From Mucilaginibacter defluvii (GTDB lineage Bacteria; Bacteroidota; Bacteroidia; Sphingobacteriales; Sphingobacteriaceae), in assembly GCF_039543225.1 (NCBI RefSeq), contig NZ_BAABJI010000002.1:1240001-1304000 (forward strand): DNA of 64,000 nt. The letters run 5' to 3'. The notes beneath the pieces were generated by a model. The model saw nothing but the letters and a program-made list of their open reading frames with translations. It did not search any database and was not told the origin of the DNA. This document shows, one piece after another, positions 1 through 7,008 of the stretch (position 1 is its first letter; each line of letters starts with the position of its first letter). The position numbers and the translations under genes are program-made.

Positions 1-182
1 GTGTAATTGCCGCCCACATCAGTAAGCGTACCGGTTTGTGTACCCTTAACTGCTACTGATACGCCGGGTAAAGGCTGCGCATTCTGATCAACCACCTTAC
101 CCCTAACGGTAGTGTTTTGGGCCATGGCTGCTGTAACTCCAGCAATAAGCAGGAATAATAAAAAAGTAAGTTTTTTTCTCAT
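1..182 (-). CDS. SusC/RagA-like TonB-linked outer membrane receptor, 5' end only
   Basis: Only the first ~60 codons lie in the window; the gene runs off the left edge on the minus strand. Translation from the ATG at 182 gives a signal peptide (MRKKLTFLLFLLIAG, cleaved near MAQ). It then enters a carboxypeptidase-D regulatory-like beta-sandwich with the usual pattern VRGKVVDQNAQPLPGVSV followed by GTLTDVGGNY. This N-terminal domain is the hallmark of SusC/RagA family TonB-dependent receptors in Bacteroidota, which import glycans or other large nutrients across the outer membrane. The plug and barrel are not visible, so the substrate cannot be judged. A promoter-like -33/-7 pair lies upstream at 366-398. 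Confidence 0.75.
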   Translation of the reverse strand, partial: MRKKLTFLLFLLIAGVTAAMAQNTTVRGKVVDQNAQPLPGVSVAVKGTQTGTLTDVGGNY

Positions 183-665
183 GGATGATTAGTTAATAAT
201 TGTTGGATTTGGAATAAGGCCTGCATCAAAGCTGATGCGTTTTCTAAAAACTCCCGTTAGCCATAAGCAAGCCGCAGGTACAATTGTGTGCACATCATAA
301 TTGGGTTTATAAAAGTTTAAAAGCGAGCGTTGTATAATTGGTTTTTGAGGCAACGCTTAACGGTTCAAATTTATCGAAGTAATGAATAAAAAAACAAATA
401 ATTTTTTCATAAATAACTGATTTTTAAGTATTTATGTTAAATTTGAAACGCTTTAATAACAAGTAAACCAATTGCTATATATGCTTATTATCAGTGCAAA
501 ACGTAAAATAAAGTACTTTAGAAATAAATTTTTGATACGCTTTGTTCCAGCCTTAATTAGAGGCTGATTTAGCATATTAACAATGCTGTTTTGAGCAATT
601 TTTGATGTAATGTTTTTTTGACATTTATTGCGTTTTCGGCGTAAAAACGCACTTTTAACGTTAAA
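183..665. other. Intergenic gap, AT-rich, no gene
   Basis: This 483-base stretch separates the SusC-like gene from the DUF481-like gene, both on the minus strand. It holds the predicted promoter at 366-398 and a small hairpin at 629-651 (TGCGTTTT, 7-base loop, AAAACGCA). The hairpin lies just past the end of the 666-1412 gene and may help end its transcript, although no clear U-tract follows. No open frame with coding character was seen. Confidence 0.5.
366..398 (-). promoter_or_regulatory. Bacteroidota-type promoter for the SusC-like gene
   Basis: Read on the minus strand, a TTTG (398-395) is followed after 21 bases by TAAATTTG (373-366), matching the Bacteroidota sigma consensus TTTG-N19-21-TAnnTTTG. 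The predicted transcript would have a leader of roughly 180 bases before the ATG at 182, which is long but not unusual for SusC-like genes. Predicted from the consensus only. Confidence 0.45.
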
Positions 666-1412
666 TTATTTAAAGTACTTTTCGAGCGTCAGGCCATAGG
701 TAAAAAGCAGATTCTCGCTTTTTGTGCGGTTTTGTCGGTTGTAACCAAGAGCTGCGGTTAAGGCCAGCCATTTGCTCATTTTAAATGATAACGAGTTGTT
801 GGAGCGGATAATATAGTCATCGCCTTTATTAAGCGAATTTTGCAAAAAGCTGCTGCTTTCCAGCACAATAAGTTTGTTGATAGTAAACTTAAAGGCAATA
901 CGGAGTGAATTACGATAGGTATGATAATCCTCACGTGCAGTATCATTCAGCATCAGGTCGCTTTTATCATACAAAATACCGTTGCTTATGTTAAGCCAGG
1001 CATTAGGCTTGTCAACAATATTATAGGCAGCGCCAAGGCCGGCAAGCAACTGGTTATTTATTTTTAGAGAATAACTGGTATTGTAATTGGCTAATCCCCA
1101 GAAAAAAAAATGCGGAAAGGTTTTATACAGGTTAAAGTCTAAAGCGGTTGAAAAGTCGTTATTGGTTAGCGCGTCCCGCTGTCGTCCGTAAATCCACGTA
1201 TTGTTAAAATTCAGCGAAATATTTTTCTTTTTAATACCAATTCCGGCACTGTTGTTAAGCAAATATGCCGTGCCATCGCCCGTTTTATTAATAGAACCCG
1301 ATGAAGTGTAATTAACACGATAGTGGGTACTATCGGTAAACTGGGCAAAGGTTTTACCTGTGAAAAACATGGGTAAAAGCGCCAGGTGTAATGCTATCGT
1401 TTTTATGCGCAT
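666..1412 (-). CDS. DUF481-type outer membrane beta-barrel protein
   Basis: A 248-residue protein with an N-terminal signal peptide (MRIKTIALHLALLPMFFTGKTFAQ). It is followed by alternating hydrophobic/polar beta strands with many Asn/Tyr/Phe residues and ends in an aromatic strand (GLTLEKYFK), as expected of a small outer-membrane barrel. The strand pattern and length fit the DUF481/YdiY family, whose function is poorly known. It is a monocistronic minus-strand gene flanked by the SusC-like gene and the aldo/keto reductase, with no obvious functional link to either. The family call is by pattern only. Confidence 0.6.
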   Translation of the reverse strand: MRIKTIALHLALLPMFFTGKTFAQFTDSTHYRVNYTSSGSINKTGDGTAYLLNNSAGIGIKKKNISLNFNNTWIYGRQRDALTNNDFSTALDFNLYKTFPHFFFWGLANYNTSYSLKINNQLLAGLGAAYNIVDKPNAWLNISNGILYDKSDLMLNDTAREDYHTYRNSLRIAFKFTINKLIVLESSSFLQNSLNKGDDYIIRSNNSLSFKMSKWLALTAALGYNRQNRTKSENLLFTYGLTLEKYFK

Positions 1413-1450
1413 GGAATATAAAACACAATCGGCAGCAAAAAAAAGTTTGT

Positions 1451-1482
1451 AAAAAACAAAGGCGCACCGGTTAAGTGCGCCT
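1451..1482 (-). terminator. Rho-independent terminator of the aldo/keto reductase gene
   Basis: On the minus strand an 8-bp perfect stem (AGGCGCAC, 7-base loop, GTGCGCCT) is followed by TTTGTTTTTT. It lies 26 bases past the stop of the reductase gene. Confidence 0.8.
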
Positions 1483-1507
1483 CATAGCAAAACTATTTTA
1501 TGAGAAA

Positions 1508-2353
1508 TTATGCTGACAACTGCTCAAACTCTTCCTCGGTAAGCTCAATTTCGGCCGCCTTTAAATTTTCGGCAAGGTGACTTATTGATTTGGTACCTGG
1601 GATGAGCAAAATATTGTCGGCACGCTTAAGCAGCCATGCCAGCGCAATCTGGGCGGTAGTAGCCTCATATTTAGCAGCTATTTTCTCGATCTTCTCGGCA
1701 AGAGTATGCGGTCCTGACGCCAGCGGATACCAGGGAATAAAAGCAAGATCGTTCTGTGTAGTATAATCCAACACATCCTCCCATTTGCGCTCGCCCAGGT
1801 TATACAGGTTTTGTACAGACACTATTGGCAATACCTTTTGTACACGCTCAATATCAGCTATGCCGACTTCAGATAACCCTACGTGTTTAATTTTGCCGGC
1901 TTTTACAGCGTCAACAACCGGTGCAAGCGTTTCTTCAACCGGCACTTTCGGGTCAATCCGGTGTAGCTGCCATAAGTCAATCGCATCAACTTTAAGGCGT
2001 TTTAAGCTCCCCTCAATATTTTCCTCTATAAACTCAGGCTTACCATTAGGCACCCAATTGTTAGGCCCCGGGCGGTTGAAACCGCCTTTTGTGGCAATTA
2101 CTAAACCTTGTTTGTATGGATGCAGGGCATCGGCTATCAGGCTTTCGTTATAGTGCGGGCCGTAAGCATCCGCAGTATCAATAAAGTTTACACCTTGCTC
2201 AACTGCCGATTGCAGCACTTTAATAGCATTATCTCTGTCGGCTACTTCGCCAAATACGCCGTTACCGGTTAATTGCATGGCGCCATAACCTAAACGATTA
2301 ATTTGCAGATCGCCGCCTAAATTATAGGTCAGGCTTGTTGTTTCGTTTGTCAT
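1508..2353 (-). CDS. Aldo/keto reductase (PdxI/YdbC-like)
   Basis: A 281-residue NAD(P)H-dependent TIM-barrel oxidoreductase. The catalytic tetrad of the aldo/keto reductase family can be placed: Asp59 and Tyr64 in DTADAYG, Lys89 in IATKGG and His131 in WQLHRID. The start NRLGYGAMQLTGNGVFG and the C-terminal ALAWLLKRADNILLIPGT closely resemble the E. coli pyridoxal reductase PdxI (YdbC) subgroup. Pyridoxal may therefore be a substrate, but general aldehyde reduction is equally possible. It is monocistronic, with its own terminator at 1451-1482 and a divergent cyclase-like gene upstream. Confidence 0.85.
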   Translation of the reverse strand: MTNETTSLTYNLGGDLQINRLGYGAMQLTGNGVFGEVADRDNAIKVLQSAVEQGVNFIDTADAYGPHYNESLIADALHPYKQGLVIATKGGFNRPGPNNWVPNGKPEFIEENIEGSLKRLKVDAIDLWQLHRIDPKVPVEETLAPVVDAVKAGKIKHVGLSEVGIADIERVQKVLPIVSVQNLYNLGERKWEDVLDYTTQNDLAFIPWYPLASGPHTLAEKIEKIAAKYEATTAQIALAWLLKRADNILLIPGTKSISHLAENLKAAEIELTEEEFEQLSA

Positions 2354-2523
2354 GTTTAGTTGTATTTATTTTTTAGGATCAGAATAACAATGGTAACAAC
2401 ATTTATCGTACCATGTGTTAGACTTTAAAGGCAGCGTTGCGGATTTGATACTGCCGTGACTGAACCGGCGTTGTGTTTACTTTTTTTATACAGAACTCAA
2501 AACGCATTGCCATACAATAATGT

Positions 2524-2531
2524 TAATTTTG
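2524..2531 (+). promoter_or_regulatory. -7 promoter element of the DACNV-type gene
   Basis: TAATTTTG matches TAnnTTTG exactly and lies 29 bases before the ATG at 2560. No good TTTG is seen at the expected -33 spacing; only a TTG at 2507-2509 is nearby. Confidence 0.4.
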
Positions 2532-2559
2532 CAAACACACCGATTACCGTCATAAAGCT

Positions 2560-3702
2560 ATGCTTTCAGAACCCACATATCTTGCTGCGCGAATGGTGGC
2601 TCCAACCATCGAAGCGCATTTTGATAAACATATTCATACCGCCAAAATTTCGGGCGAGCCCAATGTGGCTATCAACCCGGGCAGCAGGATAATTGAGGCG
2701 GTAATTGATGTGGCCTTTTGGTCAAGCCTGCGCCGCGAAGAAGGCCGTCCGCCTAAGATATCGCTGGCTTTACTCCACCCTAAACAGTGCGAACAGCCCT
2801 TAATGTTTGGTAAACCGCTGCGCCTTACCCCGCAAACGCTTATAAAACTGGCCCCGGCGGTTGAGCAACCCGGCATACACCTCGGTGTTTGGTTTGATGA
2901 AGACGATATTTACATATGGGGTACAACGCATGTAATACCTGGTATTTGTTTTGTTCTCGAGGTTGCCGAACCTGGTTTGCTGGTTGTTAAACACAAGCGT
3001 GTTGACGGCTTTGGCAAGTTTGTGAACGTTGCCGTATTAAAAGGCGACGACATCAAAATGATTGACGAGGAGAGTTCGGGTTTAAATGGCTGCCCGCAAC
3101 TTCTTAAGTCGTTATTAGGGTTACCACTACCCTACCGCACCGGCAAAAGTGTAAATATATTGGTGCAATTAGCCGCTGTTATGCGCCTGCACGGCAGGGG
3201 CGGTATTGTGCTTGTTGTTCCGCCGGGTACTGATAAATGGCGAGAATCTATCGTGCAGCCGGTAACTTATCCAGTCGAGCCTGCTTACGATGTTATTAAC
3301 GAGCTGATGCTGCGCGAGGAGGAAGATGGCGACACACTGGAATGGCAGGAAGCCGTATTACAGGCCGTGCAGCTAATTGGTGGCTTTACCTCTGTAGATG
3401 GAGCCACCGTTATTACACAAAACCACGAATTGCTGGCATTTGGCGCTAAAATATCAAGATCAGAGAATAGCATACCTATTGAGCAGATCATTTTAAGCGA
3501 ACCCGTAGTTGATGGCAAGGCCGAGCGCAGGCATCCTACACAAACAGGGGGTACAAGGCACCTCTCGGCAGCCCAGTTTATCTATGACCAGCATGATGCG
3601 ATAGCCTTGGTTGCATCACAGGACGGACATTTCACCATCTTCTCCTGGTCTGACGATCTGAACCTCGTGCATGCCCACCGCATAGATATCCTGCTATTAT
3701 AA
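2560..3702 (+). CDS. DisA-N/DAC-domain protein with DACNV-type sensor N-terminus (candidate diadenylate cyclase)
   Basis: A 380-residue cytosolic protein without signal peptide or membrane segment. The C-terminal ~120 residues carry both signature motifs of the DAC (DisA_N) diadenylate cyclase fold: DGA at 280-282, inside FTSVDGATVI, and GTRH at 331-334, inside GGTRHLSAAQF. In known c-di-AMP synthases these motifs bind ATP and metal. The N-terminal ~240 residues match what I know of the DACNV putative sensor region described by comparative genomics in Bacteroidota. The protein differs from the housekeeping membrane CdaA, which starts with three transmembrane helices. The second motif deviates slightly (GTRHLSAA rather than GTRHRAA). 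It is followed after 22 bases by a small ORF. Activity is inferred from the motifs. Confidence 0.7.
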   Translation: MLSEPTYLAARMVAPTIEAHFDKHIHTAKISGEPNVAINPGSRIIEAVIDVAFWSSLRREEGRPPKISLALLHPKQCEQPLMFGKPLRLTPQTLIKLAPAVEQPGIHLGVWFDEDDIYIWGTTHVIPGICFVLEVAEPGLLVVKHKRVDGFGKFVNVAVLKGDDIKMIDEESSGLNGCPQLLKSLLGLPLPYRTGKSVNILVQLAAVMRLHGRGGIVLVVPPGTDKWRESIVQPVTYPVEPAYDVINELMLREEEDGDTLEWQEAVLQAVQLIGGFTSVDGATVITQNHELLAFGAKISRSENSIPIEQIILSEPVVDGKAERRHPTQTGGTRHLSAAQFIYDQHDAIALVASQDGHFTIFSWSDDLNLVHAHRIDILLL

Positions 3703-3724
3703 TTACTGTTGCTATATTTGGCCG

Positions 3725-3955
3725 ATGACTAAAGACCCGTTAAGTGCTTCGTTGTTTGAGATGCGACTGGTAGAGATACACCGCAAGCACCCCTGGCTGA
3801 AATACGATATAACTGAGGATGATTTTGTAGCATTGTTCTTTCCTTTGAAATATAAGAACGGCGTTCCCATCCGGCCTGATCAGCCACCTGAATTTCCGTT
3901 GGAAAGAAATATTTACCTGTCGGTTTTAGTGGCGTTCAAGCAATCCTTTACCTGA
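3725..3955 (+). CDS. Small conserved-looking hypothetical protein
   Basis: A 76-residue acidic/aromatic protein with no signal peptide or membrane segment; I do not recognise its family. It begins 22 bases after the DAC-domain gene on the same strand and ends 4 bases before the convergent YceH gene, so it fills the space exactly, which favours a real gene. A perfect -7-like element (TATATTTG, 3713-3720) sits only 4 bases before the ATG. It may therefore have its own very short-leader or leaderless transcript in addition to read-through from the upstream gene. Confidence 0.55.
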   Translation: MTKDPLSASLFEMRLVEIHRKHPWLKYDITEDDFVALFFPLKYKNGVPIRPDQPPEFPLERNIYLSVLVAFKQSFT

Positions 3956-3959
3956 AAAG

Positions 3960-4619
3960 TTAACCCATCAGTTCTTTCATTAACTTATTAAAGCTCTCTT
4001 TAAGCTCCGCGAGTTCCTGCTCAAGGGCGATAACACGGGCTTCTAAAGCACCCGATGATGAACGTGGCGAAGTTAACGCATCAGCTTCATCATAAGCGTT
4101 AACGTCAATTTCGCCACCAAGTAAATGCGCATAACGCACCTCTTTTTGCCCCGGGCGTTTGGGCAATTGCTGTATGTAAATAATATCGCCTGATGATAAT
4201 TTGTCCAAAATCTCCTGCACTTCCTCTAATGATTCAAACTCATACATACGGCCCGAATTGGTGTTAATCTCTCCCGGCGTTTGCGGGCCACGTAATATTA
4301 ACAAACCTATAACAACTACTTCGGCAGGCACTAAGGGATACAAAACCGCAAAATTATGCTTGTATTTAGTGGACCGGCTTGATCCACCAACTACTGTCGC
4401 TATAAGTCCGCGCTTTTTTAAAGTGTCAAGCGCGGTAATAACCGTTTGCTCATCATACTCTACAACCGGTTTACGGGCGGTTTTCTGGTTACAAGCGGTG
4501 GTAAGGCTGTTAAGTGTCAAGGGATAATACTCTGGCGTGGTACGCGATTTTTCAATCAAAGCGCCTAAAACCCTCAGTTCGGCTTCGGTTAATACAGGTA
4601 AAGTTTGCGGTTGCTCCAT
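3960..4619 (-). CDS. YceH family protein (UPF0502/DUF480)
   Basis: A 219-residue protein with the family signature near the N-terminus (LTEAELRVLGALIEKSRTTP) and YYPLTLNSLTTACNQK shortly after, the diagnostic pattern of DUF480/YceH. The fold is two tandem winged-helix domains, suggesting nucleic-acid binding, but the family function is unknown. The last ~25 residues (EARVIALEQELAELKESF) form a heptad-patterned coiled coil, probably for dimerisation. It is convergent with the DAC-domain/small-ORF pair and downstream of the sigma/protease operon, from which it is separated by a terminator. Confidence 0.85.
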   Translation of the reverse strand: MEQPQTLPVLTEAELRVLGALIEKSRTTPEYYPLTLNSLTTACNQKTARKPVVEYDEQTVITALDTLKKRGLIATVVGGSSRSTKYKHNFAVLYPLVPAEVVVIGLLILRGPQTPGEINTNSGRMYEFESLEEVQEILDKLSSGDIIYIQQLPKRPGQKEVRYAHLLGGEIDVNAYDEADALTSPRSSSGALEARVIALEQELAELKESFNKLMKELMG

Positions 4620-4650
4620 GGTTCAAATATAACAAAGCCACGCTAAGAGT

Positions 4651-4688
4651 ATAAATAAAAAACCCGGTAGCAAGCATGCTCCGGGTTT
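4651..4688 (-). terminator. Terminator of the sigma/protease operon
   Basis: On the minus strand the hairpin AACCCGG (4687-4681) / CCGGGTT (4667-4661) is followed by TTTTTTATTT. It lies ~28 bases past the protease stop and separates it from yceH. Confidence 0.75.
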
Positions 4689-4715
4689 AACGTGATATGG
4701 TTCGGGTGAGGGTTT

Positions 4716-5828
4716 TTAATTATATACTTTAACCATGAACACGTAGTTACGCAGTTTTTTAATCTGCTGCGGACGGCTTAAACCGGCCAGCGTATTGCGT
4801 GTATTGAGGTTAAGTGGTTTCGCCAGCGAGTCTGACGGAATATTCTGGATAGCTTTTAACAAATAGCTTGATTTTTTGGCGAATGAAATACCTTCATAAG
4901 ATGTTTGCTTACCGCTGATGATACCGATCAGGTTACCTTTATTATCAAGCAAGGGGCCACCGCTGTTACCCGGACGGGCCAGTATGGATAACTCATAAGC
5001 CGAGCTATCTCCGTTAAAACCGGCAGGTGAAGTTAAAGCACCTTCGCTAAAAGCGATTACATCAGCCGGGTAGCCTACTGTAAATACCTCTTCGCCTAAA
5101 TCGCTTTTGGCGCGTTTAAAGTTGTATGGAACAGAGCCTAATGATTTAAATGAAGCATCATTGATCTGCAAGAAGGCGATGTCCTGTGCAGGCTCGGTAT
5201 AAATTACCTTGGCATGGTAAGCATCACCATCTACATTTTGTACGTAAACCGAATCCGCATCCTTAACTACGTGGTAGTTTGTAACCAGGTAACCATTGGC
5301 GGTAAGCGCGAAACCGGTACCACTAAATTTACCCGGATTTACAATTTTTTTACCATTTGATGATGACGACAGTTGCTGCTTTATTTTATGGCTTTGCTCA
5401 TTAAGCAACAAAGTTGAAGTACGCACGCTCGCAATCTCCTTCTTCAATTCTACATAAGCTGTATCATGCTTTTTAAAGCCACCGGTAAACATCAGCGTGA
5501 ACAATACAGCGAAAATAGCGATTGAGGCGGCCACCGATATTTTAGAATGGTGATGGCGCCACATGCTTACAATCCATGATGGTTTTTCCATCAGTTCATC
5601 CTCAAGCGTGTGTACATCTATTTCCTGGTGTATGGCATTCAGGCGCGACTCCAGGTCGAGGCGCTCGCTGTAATGCTTAAGGGCGCTCAAAAAGTTACGG
5701 TGCTCAGATACCTGGCTATCAACAGCCGGATTATCCTTACGCAACTGCTCAAAATGCGCCAGTTCCTCGCCGCTCATCTGGCCGTTTACGTAACGGTCAA
5801 TTTGCTCCAGTAATCGGTTATCACTCAT
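4716..5828 (-). CDS. Membrane-anchored trypsin-like (HtrA/S1C) protease with anti-sigma-like N-terminus
   Basis: I take the ATG at 5828 (MSDNRLLEQI), 11 bases past the sigma-factor stop; the frame is open to 5882 but that start would overlap the sigma gene by 43 bases. Using the 5828 start, residues 1-80 are helical and contain IDRYVNGQMSGEELAHFEQ, the pattern seen at the cytoplasmic N-terminus of many Bacteroidota anti-sigma factors. A single transmembrane helix spans about 98-116. A coiled linker leads to a chymotrypsin-fold protease with His186 (TNYHVV), Asp216 (AQDIAF) and Ser289 (RPGNSGGP) all present, so it should be active. No PDZ domain follows. Predicted topology is N-in, with the protease in the periplasm. 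It sits in an operon with the ECF sigma factor, so a role as a sensor/anti-sigma that controls that sigma factor is the natural inference, but it is unproven. Confidence 0.8.
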   Translation of the reverse strand: MSDNRLLEQIDRYVNGQMSGEELAHFEQLRKDNPAVDSQVSEHRNFLSALKHYSERLDLESRLNAIHQEIDVHTLEDELMEKPSWIVSMWRHHHSKISVAASIAIFAVLFTLMFTGGFKKHDTAYVELKKEIASVRTSTLLLNEQSHKIKQQLSSSSNGKKIVNPGKFSGTGFALTANGYLVTNYHVVKDADSVYVQNVDGDAYHAKVIYTEPAQDIAFLQINDASFKSLGSVPYNFKRAKSDLGEEVFTVGYPADVIAFSEGALTSPAGFNGDSSAYELSILARPGNSGGPLLDNKGNLIGIISGKQTSYEGISFAKKSSYLLKAIQNIPSDSLAKPLNLNTRNTLAGLSRPQQIKKLRNYVFMVKVYN

Positions 5829-5839
5829 CTCACTCAAAT

Positions 5840-6412
5840 TTAATTTTGCTGAAAAAACAGCTTTTTTAGCCTTTGCAGGCATTTGTATTTTTGTGTTTTA
5901 GCGTTATCGGCATTGGTATAGCCGAAACGCTCGCATATCTCCTGCATAGACCGGTTATGGATGTAAAAATCTTCCATAATAGTTTTACAGGGCTCGCCAA
6001 GCTGTGCTAACGCCGCCTGCATCTTTCCAAACTGCATATCTCGGTCGGCATGTTGCTCATGGTCGGCTTCATCAACAGGCAAATGCTCTTCAAATTCCTT
6101 CAAATCGCCGCCGTAGCGGTTCATTTGCGTTAATCTTTTAAGCCAGAGCCTGCGGCTAACCGAATAAATATATGTTTTCAGCTTACTGCTCAACTCAAAA
6201 TTGCCTGATTTTACTTTGTTGTAAAGAACGATTATGGTCTCCTGATAAATGTCTTTCGCATCATCAGCGCTACCATTATTATTGATGATAAGTTGCAGCA
6301 CCATCGGGAAATAAGCCAGGTATAATCGCTTTAAAACAACCTCTGAGTTATTAAGGATACCTAAAATGACTTCGTTATCCGTTGGTATTGAACTGTTTGA
6401 TCTGTTACTCAC
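5840..6412 (-). CDS. ECF-type RNA polymerase sigma factor
   Basis: A 190-residue sigma-70 family protein. Region 2 spans about residues 20-95 (core LYNKVKSGNFELSSKLKTYI, then YSVSRRLWL). Region 4 helix-turn-helix covers the last ~55 residues (MEDFYIHNRSMQEICERFGY, then NADNAKTQKYKCLQRLKKLF). This is the ECF architecture, without regions 1.1 and 3. The reading frame opens with GTG at 6412, because a TAA lies two codons upstream and there is no ATG before region 2. It is the first gene of an operon with the membrane protease. Two copies of the motif GGGTTAC-N15-GTATTAA lie directly upstream on the same strand and match one copy before each divergent lipoprotein gene, which suggests autoregulation. 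Confidence 0.88.
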   Translation of the reverse strand: MSNRSNSSIPTDNEVILGILNNSEVVLKRLYLAYFPMVLQLIINNNGSADDAKDIYQETIIVLYNKVKSGNFELSSKLKTYIYSVSRRLWLKRLTQMNRYGGDLKEFEEHLPVDEADHEQHADRDMQFGKMQAALAQLGEPCKTIMEDFYIHNRSMQEICERFGYTNADNAKTQKYKCLQRLKKLFFQQN

Positions 6413-6414
6413 TA

Positions 6415-6444
6415 TTTAATACGGTTTATGCGAAAATGTAACCC
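6415..6444 (-). promoter_or_regulatory. Putative ECF sigma promoter motif, proximal copy before the sigma gene
   Basis: On the minus strand GGGTTAC (6444-6438), 15 bases, GTATTAA (6422-6416 region). The -10-like part ends only a few bases before the GTG at 6412, so a start site at normal distance would fall on or just inside the annotated start. This copy may yield a leaderless transcript or serve as a duplicate binding site. Confidence 0.55.
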
Positions 6445-6488
6445 ATAATTCATAAAAAAAAATTATTGTGATAAATGTTCTCCACGGT

Positions 6489-6518
6489 TTTAATACGGTT
6501 TTGCTTTAAATGTAACCC
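6489..6518 (-). promoter_or_regulatory. Putative ECF sigma promoter motif, distal copy before the sigma gene
   Basis: A second copy of GGGTTAC-N15-GTATTAA on the minus strand, exactly 74 bases upstream of the proximal copy and identical to it at most positions, including the base runs just inside both boxes (ACATTT and AACC). It would give a leader of about 70 bases before the sigma gene. Confidence 0.6.
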
Positions 6519-6608
6519 TGTTTATACCAGCAGATAATTACACCTTGGTTACAAATATTTATAATACAACGCTTTACAAAAATTATTTTGAACAAAACAC
6601 ATCTTTAA

Positions 6609-6637
6609 GGGTTACCTTTTTAATTTTTAAGTATTAA
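6609..6637 (+). promoter_or_regulatory. Putative ECF sigma promoter before lipoprotein gene 1
   Basis: GGGTTAC at 6609-6615 and GTATTAA at 6631-6637 with a 15-base spacer, the same boxes and spacing as upstream of the sigma gene but on the plus strand. The predicted start site near 6644 gives a ~20-base leader to the ATG at 6663. Confidence 0.65.
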
Positions 6638-6662
6638 CCATTAAACAAACAGAAACACAATC

Positions 6663-6860
6663 ATGAAAAACGCATTCAAATTCGGCTTTTTAGCCTTAGC
6701 TATCTCAATCGCAGTTTCGGCTTGCAGCAGTTCATCAAGCACCGTAGGTTCTGATACCGCTGCTACAGATTCTGCTGCCGTAGCTACTGACTCTGCCGCT
6801 ACTACTGATACTGCTGCCGCTACTACCGATACAACAAAGGCTGATTCAGCTAAAATGTAA
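6663..6860 (+). CDS. Small low-complexity lipoprotein, copy 1
   Basis: A 65-residue protein with a lipoprotein signal (MKNAFKFGFLALAISIAVSA-Cys21). The mature part of ~45 residues is made almost entirely of Ser, Thr, Ala and Asp, in loose repeats of the DSAA/DTAA type, and ends in KADSAKM. It should be a short, unfolded, acidic tether on a lipid anchor. It is a tandem paralogue of the gene at 7009: the signal peptides are nearly identical and the tails differ. It is divergent from the ECF sigma operon and carries the same promoter motif as the sigma gene. I know no characterised family; an envelope-stress or structural role is a guess from context. Confidence 0.75.
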   Translation: MKNAFKFGFLALAISIAVSACSSSSSTVGSDTAATDSAAVATDSAATTDTAAATTDTTKADSAKM

Positions 6861-6943
6861 TTGCGTAAACAGCAATAAAAGCCAATGAAAATGAGGCCGC
6901 TCAAAATTTTTAAATTAAATTTTTAATTTTTTTTCAAAAAAGC

Positions 6944-6972
6944 GGGTTACCTTTTAAACATTGGCGTATTAA
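6944..6972 (+). promoter_or_regulatory. Putative ECF sigma promoter before lipoprotein gene 2
   Basis: GGGTTAC at 6944-6950 and GTATTAA at 6966-6972 with a 15-base spacer, matching the other three copies in this locus. The leader to the ATG at 7009 would be about 30 bases. Confidence 0.65.
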
Positions 6973-7008
6973 AGTAAAACTATTAATCACTATTAAAAAG
7001 ATTTTAAA

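Noticed and set aside
2456..2692. 78-residue open frame upstream of and overlapping the DAC-domain gene.
   Set aside because: It lies in a different frame of the promoter region and 5' part of a clear gene and has no coding character.
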